This document shows, piece after piece, positions 1 through 8,040 of a stretch of 37,195 nt of DNA (its first letter is position 1; every line of letters begins with the position of its first letter). Where the stretch lies: positions 1 through 37,195 of the forward strand of contig CAYPFY010000028.1 in assembly GCA_964410105.1 (NCBI GenBank). The letters run 5' to 3'. The notes below the pieces were generated by a model. The model worked only from the letters and a program-made list of their open reading frames with translations, was not told where the DNA came from and searched no databases. Source of the stretch: CAYPFY01 sp964410105. Lineage in GTDB: Bacteria > Bacteroidota > Ignavibacteria > UBA10030 > SZUA-254. The translations under genes and the position numbers were made by a program.

Positions 1-2
1 CG

Positions 3-1658
3 GTGATCTCGGTGCCGATGAGCCAGCTCGATCCGAATAATTACCCGATCGACCGCATCAATATCATGAACTATACGCGGCTGAGCCCGACCTACGATGT
101 GGATAATATCCAGTTCGTCGGCGTCGCAACGGGGGATCTGCAGCCTCCCACGGTCTCGATAACGAATCCCACGAGCAACCAGGGGGTGAAGGGGTCGATC
201 ACCCTGAGCGCGACGGCATCCGATAACGTGAGGCTGATGGGCGTTCAATTCCAGATAGACGGGGCAAACCTGGGCACTGAGATTGCCACAGCGCCGTTCA
301 ACAAGTCGCTCAATACTCTGAGCTACTCGAACGGTCCGCACGTCTGCAGCGCGGTCGCGAGGGATTCCGCCGGGCTGACTAGCACAGCCTCCGTGCCGTT
401 CACCATCCTCAATGCAGCCGGGGACACGATTCCGCCGTCGGTGTCGATTACAAATCCGGCCGCGAATGCGACCGTCTCCGGCACTATAACAGTAAGCGCC
501 ACGGCCTCGGACAACGTCAAACTGTCCAACGTCCGGTTTGCCTGCGACGGAGTTTCTCTCGGAAGCCCCGTCTCCTCTTCTCCTTTCACGTGTGCGCTGA
601 ATACAAATTATTACGCCAATGGAAGCCACACGCTGACTGCCACGGCGACCGATTCGATAGGCCTCTCGAAGACCGCCAGCCTCGTCTTCAACGTCTCGAA
701 TATCGCAGCCTGGGGGCTTCGGCTGAGAGATGACTTCGATGGCGCACCGAACGGAACTGCGCTGCCGGGGCGGCTCAAATGGGCGAATCTCCTGAACCAG
801 CCGGGGCAAGGGGCGCTGCAGATGGTCAACAACGTCATACAGCCCTACAACCAGCTCGGTCCGGGAAATTTCGGCGGCGCCGCGTGGGATTCCCTCGTGA
901 CCCCCGGAATGCAGGCGGCCCTCGTCGTCACTCAGAAAGGGGGCAACGGCTGGAACTCTTCATTCTTCATCTACGTCCGGATGGCGAATAAGGATCTCGC
1001 CAAAGGAAACGGCTACAGGCTCCAGTATCGCGATAATCCGTGGGGGACGGACCTGATCACGATCCAGCGCGTCCAGAGCGGGACCAACGGTACCCCCATT
1101 GCCTCGCTCAGCCGCGAAGTGCTGGTTGGGGATACGCTGCGGATCCAGGTGAGGAACGATGCGGCCCGCACCCTCGTCGCCTACGTTAACGGCGACTCGG
1201 TTCTCTCCGCAAGGGATACGGTCTATAATCCCGCCTCCTGGTACGTGTGGATCCGAGGCTGCGCCTTCAGCACCCCGGTGCAGATGGACAATTTCTTCCT
1301 CGGGCCCCTGCCGGGATCCGGAGCCGCGGCGTCGGAGAATGAAGCAGTGACGCCTCCGCAGGCGCCGATCGTCCCGACGGAATTCGCTCTCAAACAGAAT
1401 TATCCGAATCCTTTCAACCCGTCAACGACGATCTCATACCAGGTTACCGAGCCCTCCTTCGTCACGCTGGTCGTCTACAACGTGCTCGGGAGCGAGGTGG
1501 AACGTCTGGTTGAAGGGGAACAGGATGCGGGCTTCTACACCGCCGTCTGGAACGCGCGCAATTCAGCCAGCGGGATATACTTTGCCCGTCTCACGGCAGT
1601 CAATCCCGACGGGAAGAAGCTGTACCAGCGCATTATGAGGATGCTTCTAGCGAAGTGA
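3..1658 (+). CDS. Secreted Ig-repeat protein with T9SS sorting domain (5' truncated)
   Basis: The frame is open to the left edge, so the N-terminus and signal peptide lie outside the window; the GTG at base 3 is only the first codon available. About 551 residues are visible. There are two related bacterial Ig-like modules (about 48-135 and 140-232, each with a PPSVSITNP-type start and a TVSATASDNV-like strand). A concanavalin/LamG-like module beginning DDFDG covers about 240-440. A Ser/Ala/Pro-rich linker leads to a C-terminal sorting domain from about 465 (FALKQNYPNPFNPSTTISYQ, then GxxVxxLV and SGIYFARL strands). That tail directs export through the type IX secretion system and surface attachment or release. 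The ligand or enzymatic role cannot be read from what is visible; missing N-terminal domains probably define it. A strong hairpin follows the stop. Confidence 0.85.
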   Translation: MISVPMSQLDPNNYPIDRINIMNYTRLSPTYDVDNIQFVGVATGDLQPPTVSITNPTSNQGVKGSITLSATASDNVRLMGVQFQIDGANLGTEIATAPFNKSLNTLSYSNGPHVCSAVARDSAGLTSTASVPFTILNAAGDTIPPSVSITNPAANATVSGTITVSATASDNVKLSNVRFACDGVSLGSPVSSSPFTCALNTNYYANGSHTLTATATDSIGLSKTASLVFNVSNIAAWGLRLRDDFDGAPNGTALPGRLKWANLLNQPGQGALQMVNNVIQPYNQLGPGNFGGAAWDSLVTPGMQAALVVTQKGGNGWNSSFFIYVRMANKDLAKGNGYRLQYRDNPWGTDLITIQRVQSGTNGTPIASLSREVLVGDTLRIQVRNDAARTLVAYVNGDSVLSARDTVYNPASWYVWIRGCAFSTPVQMDNFFLGPLPGSGAAASENEAVTPPQAPIVPTEFALKQNYPNPFNPSTTISYQVTEPSFVTLVVYNVLGSEVERLVEGEQDAGFYTAVWNARNSASGIYFARLTAVNPDGKKLYQRIMRMLLAK

Positions 1659-1674
1659 CCTCTCTCAGCGGATG

Positions 1675-1705
1675 AAGGGCCGGGATACCTTGATCACCGG
1701 CCCTT
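1675..1705 (+). terminator. Rho-independent-type hairpin after the T9SS protein
   Basis: A perfect 9-bp stem, AAGGGCCGG (1675-1683) with CCGGCCCTT (1697-1705), has a 13-nt loop. It is followed by TTGTCTGTG, a weak U-rich tail. It lies 16 nt after the stop of the secreted protein and before the zinc-ribbon gene. Confidence 0.6.
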
Positions 1706-1744
1706 TGTCTGTGTATTCCTGGGCCCATATCGCAAAGGATTGCC

Positions 1745-1957
1745 ATGCAAAAGCTCGAGGTGGATGTCCCCTGTCCGGACTGTAAACGCCCCATTCGCAA
1801 GAGGGTGGAGGAGATGCGGCCCGGGATGTCAATGCGATGCCCGTACTGCCGGGCCTATATACGGTTCATGGGGGACGATGGCGGCAAGGTGCAGCGGTGG
1901 ATGGATGATCTCGCCCGCAATGTCACAGGCATTCGCGGTTCGATCAAATTGTGGTAG
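1745..1957 (+). CDS. Small zinc-ribbon protein
   Basis: This 70-residue protein has two CxxC knuckles, C10-P-D-C13 and C32-P-Y-C35, about 19 residues apart. That is the layout of a one-zinc ribbon. The C-terminus is charged and ends in a hydrophobic stretch. The start ATG is preceded by AAAGGA (1734-1739) at 5-nt spacing, supporting this start. It stands alone between a terminator and the aspS promoter region. I cannot assign a function; a nucleic-acid-binding or scaffold role is only a possibility. Confidence 0.6.
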   Translation: MQKLEVDVPCPDCKRPIRKRVEEMRPGMSMRCPYCRAYIRFMGDDGGKVQRWMDDLARNVTGIRGSIKLW

Positions 1958-2221
1958 TCTGATGAGTCACCCGGGGGCTCTTCTCCCGTGCCATCCCGTT
2001 CTTGTCGGTCCTGTCAACTCGATCATAAGCCGTCTCCCAGTCGGTTCATCCCCGCAGTGTCAAAAGATGTTGCGTACCCGCGCGGTTTTTTTCAGCAAAA
2101 GACTTCTACGTTAACTCCCATCTTTCGCTAACCGTTAACTCGCGATCGCCCTCTCTGCGATCGCTCCATCTCCCTTGGATGCGCTTAGGTGTTTCTTGCT
2201 GGAAGGAGGAGGGACTTTCTG
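1958..2221. other. Intergenic region with short repeats upstream of aspS
   Basis: No gene is seen. It holds two direct copies of GTTAACTC (2110-2117 and 2134-2141) and two copies of the palindrome GCGATCGC (2142-2149 and 2157-2164) that can pair with each other across 7 nt. No tRNA-like or T-box-like fold was recognised. The repeats could be regulatory or simple chance; they sit 60-110 bases upstream of the aspS promoter. Confidence 0.4.
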
Positions 2222-2268
2222 TTTGTGACTCACCGCCTTTTTTCCTATATTTTAACCGTTTTAAACGG
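2222..2268 (+). promoter_or_regulatory. Bacteroidota-type promoter and palindrome for aspS
   Basis: TTTG (2222-2225), 20 nt, then TATATTTT (2246-2253) matches the TTTG-N19-TAnnTTTG promoter form. Immediately downstream is a palindrome CCGTTT-T-AAACGG (2256-2268) over the predicted transcription start, in a position where an operator could act. The GTG start of aspS is at 2280. Confidence 0.6.
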
Positions 2269-2279
2269 GATTTTTCCAC

Positions 2280-4040
2280 GTGGACCACAAACGAACTCAT
2301 ACCTGCGGCGAGCTTCGCCTTGCCGATGTCAATAAGCATGTCATTCTCAACGGCTGGGTCGACACGCGCCGGGATCTGGGAGGGGTCGTGTTCATCGACC
2401 TTCGCGACAGATACGGAAAAACGCAGGTCGTGTTCAACCCCCAGTCGGGAGCGAAGGTTCACGAGCTTGCCGGCGACCTAAGGGGCGAGTACGTGATTTC
2501 CGTAAGCGGGTCCGTCGAGGCGCGCCCCTCAGGCACCGTCAACCCGAATTTGCCGACCGGCGAGATTGACGTCATTGCCCGCGAGCTCACGATTCTCAAC
2601 CGGGCCGATACGACCCCATTTCCGATCGAGGACAGCCTCGATGTCCACGAAGAGGCCCGCCTGCAGTACCGCTACCTGGACCTCCGGCGGTCGACAATGC
2701 AGAAAAACCTCATGACCCGGCACAGGATGTACCTTATCACGCGACAATACTTCGATGCGCACGGGTTCGTCGAGGTGGAAACCCCCATTTTGATGAAAAG
2801 CACCCCGGAAGGCGCGCGGGATTATCTCGTTCCGAGCCGCGTCCACCCGGGGAAGTTTTATGCGCTTCCTCAATCCCCCCAGACCTATAAGCAGATCCTG
2901 ATGGTGGCGGGTCTGGACCGCTATTTTCAGATCGTGAAATGCTTCCGGGATGAGGATCTGCGCGCTGACCGGCAGCCGGAGTTCACCCAGATCGACGTCG
3001 AGATGTCTTTTGTCGATGAAGAAGACGTGCGCCGCATGGCAGAAGGGCTCATCGCCCGGTTTTTCAAGGAGATACGTGGGATTGACGTCACACTTCCGTT
3101 CCCGCGGATGACCTATCGCGAAGCGATGGAGACGTATGGCTCTGATAAGCCGGATACCCGCTTCGGCCTTGCACTCACGGACGTCAGCCGGATCGTCGGC
3201 GGCTCCGGCTTTAAGGTTTTCAGTGATACGGTCAAGCAGGGAGGCGTCGTGGCGGGACTGGTCGCTCCGGGATGCGCGTCGTACACGCGAAACCAGCTCG
3301 ATATCCTCACCGATTTTTCGAAGAACCTGGGAGCCGGGGGACTCGTCTGGATACGTCATGCAGAGTCGGGCCTTGAAACTCCCGTCGAAAAGTTCGTGGG
3401 CAAGGAAACGCTGCGCTCGATCGCCGACGCGATGAAGGCGTCAGCGGGGGATCTCATGCTGCTGATTTCAGGCCCGTGGGAAAAGGCGTTCGGGATTCTC
3501 GGAGCGCTCCGGCTCGAGATGGCCCGCAGATTGAATCTCATCGACGAGAAAAAAAACACACTCCTCTGGGTGAACGAATTCCCCATGTTCGAGTACGATA
3601 AGGCGGAAGGGAGGCATGTGGCTATCCACCATCCGTTCACCTCTCCGAACCCCGAAGACGCGCATCTCCTCGATGAGGCTCCCCTCCGGGCCAGGGCCCG
3701 CGCTTATGATCTCGTCCTCAACGGCAGCGAGATCGCCGGGGGAAGCATCCGTATCCATGACCGCGAGCTCCAGAGCAAGGTGTTCGGCCTCCTGGGCATC
3801 GACGGGGATCAGGCGAAGAAGAAATTCGGGTTCATGCTCGACGCCTTCCGTTACGGGGCCCCGCCCCACGGAGGCATAGCGTTCGGGTTCGACAGGATCT
3901 GCATGCTCCTCACGGGCGAAAAATCGATCCGCGATGTGATCGCGTTCCCCAAGACGACGAGCGCGACCTCGCTGATGGACGACTCTCCCTCCGACGTTGA
4001 CCCCCGCCAGCTCCGCGAACTGCACATCAGGATCGTGTGA
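2280..4040 (+). CDS. aspS: Aspartyl-tRNA synthetase
   Basis: It charges tRNA-Asp with aspartate in the cytoplasm. The 586-residue length fits the bacterial type: N-terminal OB-fold anticodon-binding domain (about 1-115, starting THTCGELR), class II core, and a GAD insertion domain in the middle (about 290-410). Class II motif 2 is seen at about 222-239 (FRDEDLRADRQPEFTQID) and motif 3 at about 532-539 (GIAFGFDR). QSPQTYKQ, the aspartate-site segment, lies upstream of motif 2. GTG at 2280 is the only in-frame start near the conserved N-terminus, and no clear Shine-Dalgarno is visible. Whether it also charges tRNA-Asn (non-discriminating form) cannot be decided here. The stop overlaps the next gene's GTG by 4 bp. 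Confidence 0.97.
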   Translation: MDHKRTHTCGELRLADVNKHVILNGWVDTRRDLGGVVFIDLRDRYGKTQVVFNPQSGAKVHELAGDLRGEYVISVSGSVEARPSGTVNPNLPTGEIDVIARELTILNRADTTPFPIEDSLDVHEEARLQYRYLDLRRSTMQKNLMTRHRMYLITRQYFDAHGFVEVETPILMKSTPEGARDYLVPSRVHPGKFYALPQSPQTYKQILMVAGLDRYFQIVKCFRDEDLRADRQPEFTQIDVEMSFVDEEDVRRMAEGLIARFFKEIRGIDVTLPFPRMTYREAMETYGSDKPDTRFGLALTDVSRIVGGSGFKVFSDTVKQGGVVAGLVAPGCASYTRNQLDILTDFSKNLGAGGLVWIRHAESGLETPVEKFVGKETLRSIADAMKASAGDLMLLISGPWEKAFGILGALRLEMARRLNLIDEKKNTLLWVNEFPMFEYDKAEGRHVAIHHPFTSPNPEDAHLLDEAPLRARARAYDLVLNGSEIAGGSIRIHDRELQSKVFGLLGIDGDQAKKKFGFMLDAFRYGAPPHGGIAFGFDRICMLLTGEKSIRDVIAFPKTTSATSLMDDSPSDVDPRQLRELHIRIV

Positions 4041-5398
4041 AAGACAAGATCACCGTGGCCAGCGGCCAGGGATTCTGGGGTGACCTGCTCACCGCCCCCG
4101 TCGACCAGATCACCAAAGGCCCTGTCGACTACCTCATGATGGACTACCTCGCCGAGGTGACGATGTCCATCATGCAAAAACAGAAGATGAAGGATCCATC
4201 GCTTGGATACGCGAAAGATCTCGTTCCGCTGATGGAGACCATCCTCCCCGCCCTGGTCGATGGCAAAACGACCGTGATCACTAACGGGGGGGGAGTGAAT
4301 CCGGAGGGATGCCGCGACGCGATCTTCCGGGTGGCAAAGAAACTGGGAATCAAGGGGCTCCGCATCGGCGTCGTAACCGGAGACAATCTTCTCACCTGTC
4401 TCGATGAGCTTCTCAAGGGTGGGATCGACCTGAAAAACATGGAGTCCGGCGACGGGCTGGGAAAAATCCGGGATAGGATCGTGAGCGCCAATGTCTACTT
4501 CGGCGCCAAGCCGATCGTTGACGCGCTCCGCCAGGGTGCGCGGATCGTCCTCACCGGGAGGACGACCGATACGGCGCTCACCTACGCCCCCATGATTCAT
4601 GAGTTCAGCTGGCCCTGGGATGACTGGGACCTGCTCGCCGGAGGAGTCGTCGCCGGCCATATCCTTGAATGCGGAGGCCAGGCGACAGGGGGTAATTTTT
4701 CGGCAGACTGGAAAGCGGTCCCCGACCTGGCCCATATCGGATTCCCGATAGCGGAAGCATATCCGGACGGCACCATCTTTATCACGAAGCATCCCGGGAC
4801 CGGCGGCATGGTCTCCGTTCAAACGGTGAGCGAACAGCTGCTTTACGAAATCGGGGATCCCTCCCGCTACGTGACCCCGGAATGCGTCGCCGACTTCACG
4901 TCGATACGGCTGGAACAATCGGGCAAGGACCGGGTGAAACTTTTCGGGGTGAAGGGAAGGGAGAATACGGATTCCTACAAAGTCTCGATGTCCTATGCAG
5001 ACGGCTTCTCGGCCGTCGGGACCCTGACCTATGCGTGGCCCGATGCCCTGGAAAAGGCGCAGAAAGCCGACGAGATCCTCCGGACCCGACTGGGCGACCT
5101 CGGGCTTGAGTTCGAGGAGATCAGGACTGAGTTCCTCGGCCTGAATTCGTGTCACGGGCCCATAGCTCCCAGGCCCGATGTCATCAACGAGGTGGTGCTG
5201 CGCGTCGGGGTCCGGGCCCGTGATAAATCCGCGGTGGAGAGGTTTTCCAAGGAGTTGGCCCCACTTATACTCACAGGACCTCCCGGCGTCACTGGATTCG
5301 CCGGCGGACGGCCCAAACCGAGCGAGGTCATCGCCTACTGGCCAGCCCTGATTCCCAAGTCTGCCGTCACGCCCTCGGTGGCCGTGGAGGAATTGTGA
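4037..5398 (+). CDS. AtuA-like (DUF1446) family protein
   Basis: This 453-residue protein is recognised by its start (SGQGFWGD), the segment TNGGGVNPEGC, VTGDNLL, a G-R-TTDTAL segment and GGQATGGNFSADWK, all typical of the AtuA/DUF1446 family. The name comes from acyclic terpene utilisation in Pseudomonas, but the biochemical activity of the family is not established and no other terpene genes are nearby. The start is GTG in a GTGA overlap with the aspS stop, so translation is probably coupled. In many relatives the small C-terminal domain is fused; here it is the next gene, again joined by a GTGA overlap. It is probably cytoplasmic, with no signal peptide or membrane segment. Confidence 0.82.
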   Translation: MKDKITVASGQGFWGDLLTAPVDQITKGPVDYLMMDYLAEVTMSIMQKQKMKDPSLGYAKDLVPLMETILPALVDGKTTVITNGGGVNPEGCRDAIFRVAKKLGIKGLRIGVVTGDNLLTCLDELLKGGIDLKNMESGDGLGKIRDRIVSANVYFGAKPIVDALRQGARIVLTGRTTDTALTYAPMIHEFSWPWDDWDLLAGGVVAGHILECGGQATGGNFSADWKAVPDLAHIGFPIAEAYPDGTIFITKHPGTGGMVSVQTVSEQLLYEIGDPSRYVTPECVADFTSIRLEQSGKDRVKLFGVKGRENTDSYKVSMSYADGFSAVGTLTYAWPDALEKAQKADEILRTRLGDLGLEFEEIRTEFLGLNSCHGPIAPRPDVINEVVLRVGVRARDKSAVERFSKELAPLILTGPPGVTGFAGGRPKPSEVIAYWPALIPKSAVTPSVAVEEL

Positions 5399-5724
5399 AA
5401 GTACAGCTTGTGAAACTCTGCCACGCCCGCTCCGGCGACAAGGGGGATACGGGGAATGTCGGCCTCATCGCCCGGAAGCCGGATTATTACCCGATCATCC
5501 TTAAGTATGTCACGCCCGAGGCGGTGAAAAGACATTTTCAGGGGCTGTGCAAGGGAAAGGTCGAACGGTTCGAAATGCCCAATCTCCTCGCCCTTAATTT
5601 CCTGCTTCACGAGACTCTGGGAGGGGGCGGAACCGTGTCGCTCAAGAACGATGCGCAGGGGAAGACGCTCAGTAGCGCTCTTCTCCGCATGGAGATCGAT
5701 ATTACGGAAAAACTTACAGGATAA
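5395..5724 (+). CDS. AtuA-like C-terminal (ferredoxin-fold) domain protein
   Basis: This 109-residue protein carries the RSGDKGDTGNVGLIAR signature that normally forms the C-terminal domain of AtuA-like proteins. It is separated from its partner by only a GTGA overlap (5395-5398), so the two most likely form one complex. No iron-sulfur cysteine motif is present; the name refers to the fold. It ends 4 nt before the prfB start, and the last bases contain the AGGAT that can serve as ribosome-binding site for prfB. The exact function is unknown. Confidence 0.75.
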   Translation: MKVQLVKLCHARSGDKGDTGNVGLIARKPDYYPIILKYVTPEAVKRHFQGLCKGKVERFEMPNLLALNFLLHETLGGGGTVSLKNDAQGKTLSSALLRMEIDITEKLTG

Positions 5725-5728
5725 ACAC

Positions 5729-6833
5729 ATGTTCGAGGACGTCCGCGAAAAACTGGAGGAACTTGATAAAAAACTCGCCGCGCTCCGGGGGTATCTTTGA
5801 CCTCGACTTGAAGGAAAAGCAGATCGCGGAGCTCGAATCGCGCACGCACCAGGCGGGCTTCTGGAACGATAACGCGTCGGCCCAAAAGGTGATGCAGGAG
5901 ATCAGCCGCCGGAAGTCGTGGACGGAGGACTGGGGGTCGATCCGCCGAAAGCTCGATGATGCAAAAACTCTCCGGGAGCTCGCGTCGGAATCGTCCGATG
6001 AGTCGTTTCTTCCCGAGCTCCAGTCCGAAGTCTCCTCGATCACGAAAAAAATCGACGACCTCGAGTTCAGGAACATGCTGAGCGGAGAGGATGACGCCAA
6101 GAACTGCGTCCTTAATATCCACGCCGGCGCCGGAGGAACCGAGGCTCAGGACTGGGCGGAAATGCTCTTCCGCATGTATGTCCGATGGTGCGAGAAGCGC
6201 GGGTTCAAGACGTTTCTGCTGGACGAGCAGGCGGGGGAAGGGGCAGGCATCAAGAGCACGGCCGTAGAGGTCCAGGGAATGTACGCCTATGGCTACCTCA
6301 AGGCCGAGAACGGCGTGCACCGCCTGGTCAGAATCTCCCCCTTCGATTCCAACGCCCGGCGACATACCTCATTCGCGTCCGTGTTCGTCTATCCTGAAAT
6401 CGAAGATGACGTAGAGATCGAGATCAATCCCTCCGATCTGGAAATCGCCACCTACCGCTCCGGCGGCAAGGGAGGCCAGAATGTCAACAAGGTGGAAACC
6501 GCGGTCCGGATCAAGCACATCCCCACGGGCGTCGTTGTCGCGTGCCAGCAGGAGCGCTCACAGTTCCAGAACAAGGAGCGCGCCCTGAAGATGCTGAAAT
6601 CCCGGCTCTACCAGATGCGGAAAGAAGAGGAAGAATCGAAACGCGACGCGATCAACAGTACGAAGAAGAAAATCGAGTGGGGAAGCCAGATCCGGTCCTA
6701 TGTCTTCCATCCATACAATATGGTGAAAGACCACCGGACCGACGTCGAGACGAGCAATACGCAGGCCGTCATGGACGGCGAGATCGACGAGTTCATCAAG
6801 GCGTATCTCCTTGAGTTCGGCCAGAATAGGTAG
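5729..6833 (+). CDS. prfB: Peptide chain release factor 2, expressed by programmed +1 frameshift
   Basis: RF2 ends translation at UGA and UAA. It is encoded in two frames. ATG 5729 starts a 23-codon leader (MFEDVREKLEELDKKLAALR then GYL) that runs into UGA at 5798-5800. A +1 slip on CUU-U places GAC (5799-5801) in frame and gives a product of about 367 residues, the normal RF2 length. The main frame alone appears to start at an ATA- or TTG-type codon near 5763, which is not real. RF2 features seen: the anticodon-like SPF tripeptide at about 203-205 and the catalytic GGQ at about 248-250. AGG (5718-5720) lies 8 nt before the ATG. The gene itself ends in TAG, read by RF1 only. Its 3' end overlaps the next permease by 23 bp if that gene starts at TTG 6811. 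Confidence 0.96.
5787..5801 (+). promoter_or_regulatory. prfB autoregulatory frameshift site
   Basis: An internal Shine-Dalgarno-like GGGGG (5787-5791) is followed by TATCTTTGAC. Its spacing to the slippery CTT and in-frame TGA is the same as at the well-known RF2 recoding site of E. coli. When RF2 is scarce the ribosome pauses at UGA and slips +1; when RF2 is plentiful the leader terminates. The mechanism is established knowledge; the sequence match is direct. Confidence 0.95.
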
Positions 6834-8037
6834 CGCCTGGTTCATCGCCCGCCGTTATCTCGAGGCGACCCGGCGCAAGGGGTTCCTCTCCTTCATCACG
6901 ATCATTGCGATTCTCGGCGTCACGCTCGGCACCGCCGCGCTGATCATCACCCTCTCCGTTCTCGACGGCTTCGAGCATGAGATCAAGGAGAAAGTCGTCA
7001 GCTTCACCTCGCATATCGAGGTGCAGGGCTACCAGAACCTCCCCCTTCCCCCTCCACGGGAAGACCTCGGGCGCATCGTGAGGGAAATCCCCTCGATCCG
7101 TCACATCTCGGCTTTCGCCGCGCGCGAGGGTATGATCCGCGGACCCGGCGGAACTGTCGACGGCGTGTTTTTGAAAGGCATAGATCCCGGCGCCGATGTC
7201 CTCTCGTCACGGCGACACATTGTCGAGGGCGATCCCATGTCGAGCCAGGGGACCCCACTCCTGATCGGCCGGAAGCTCGCCACCCGCCTCAACGCCCGGA
7301 TCAACGACAAGATGGTTGTCTTCGCGCTCCCCCGGAGCGCCTCCCGCGGACTCCAGCCGAAGGCGATGGAATTCCGGCTTTCCGGGATCTATGAATCGGG
7401 CATGGCGGAGTTTGACGACGTCTATGCCTACACGACGCTCGCCGCCGCCCAGGATCTCTTCCAGCTGGGGGGTGATATCACGGGCTACGACGTCCTCGTC
7501 GACAATCTGGATAAGGCCGAGGAGACCGCCGTCCGCCTTCAGGAAGCTCTGGGCTACCCCCATTACGCGCAGACCGTCTTCCAGATGTACCGCAATCTCT
7601 TCTCATGGGTCGAGCTTCAGAAAAAACTCTCTCCCATGCTTCTCAGCCTGATCATCATCGTCGCCACGGTGAATATCATCGGCACCCTGCTCATGTTCGT
7701 CCTGGAGAAGACGCGCGCGATCGCCGTGCTGACATCGCTCGGGGCGGGGCCGAATCTCATACGCCGGATATTTACACTCCAGGGTCTCGCCATCGGGGCC
7801 GTGGGGATTTTTCTCGGGAACGCGCTGGCCCTACTCTTCTGCTGGGCGCAGATGAGCCTGAAAATCCTGTCGCTCCCGGCCGATATTTACTATATGAACG
7901 CCGTCCCGGTGATGCTCCGGCCCGAGAATTTTGTCATCGTAACTCTGATCGCCCTCCTTCTCTGCTTCCTGACGTCGTCGCTTCCCTCCAAGGCCGCGGC
8001 AAGGGTCCGCCCCGTCTCCATCTTCCGGTTCGGGTGA
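6811..8037 (+). CDS. LolC/LolE-type ABC transporter permease (first)
   Basis: A 408-residue inner-membrane permease for lipoprotein release from the inner membrane. One TM segment lies near the N-terminus (about 25-48, following FIARRYLEATRRKGFLSF), then a periplasmic MacB-like core domain, then three C-terminal TM segments of the FtsX domain (about 270-405, beginning LSPMLLSLIIIVATVNIIGT). The start TTG 6811 overlaps prfB; AAGG at about 6799-6802 may serve as ribosome-binding site. No ATG or GTG is available before the conserved FIARRYL. With the next permease and the ATPase it forms a LolCDE-like set. Which permease corresponds to LolC and which to LolE cannot be told. Confidence 0.85.
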   Translation: MSSARIGSAWFIARRYLEATRRKGFLSFITIIAILGVTLGTAALIITLSVLDGFEHEIKEKVVSFTSHIEVQGYQNLPLPPPREDLGRIVREIPSIRHISAFAAREGMIRGPGGTVDGVFLKGIDPGADVLSSRRHIVEGDPMSSQGTPLLIGRKLATRLNARINDKMVVFALPRSASRGLQPKAMEFRLSGIYESGMAEFDDVYAYTTLAAAQDLFQLGGDITGYDVLVDNLDKAEETAVRLQEALGYPHYAQTVFQMYRNLFSWVELQKKLSPMLLSLIIIVATVNIIGTLLMFVLEKTRAIAVLTSLGAGPNLIRRIFTLQGLAIGAVGIFLGNALALLFCWAQMSLKILSLPADIYYMNAVPVMLRPENFVIVTLIALLLCFLTSSLPSKAAARVRPVSIFRFG

Positions 8038-8040
8038 TCC

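Noticed and set aside
2106..2462. Minus-strand frame overlapping the aspS promoter and start
   Set aside because: It runs antisense to aspS, has no recognisable motif and no ribosome-binding site; a shadow of aspS and its upstream region.
3851..5155. Long minus-strand frame of 434 codons opposite the AtuA-like gene
   Set aside because: A G+C-rich shadow frame; the plus strand carries a recognised family with coupled starts.
5763..5798. prfB starting at 5763 in the main frame
   Set aside because: No Shine-Dalgarno and no family-like N-terminus. The leader frame from ATG 5729 plus the frameshift restores the normal RF2 N-terminus.
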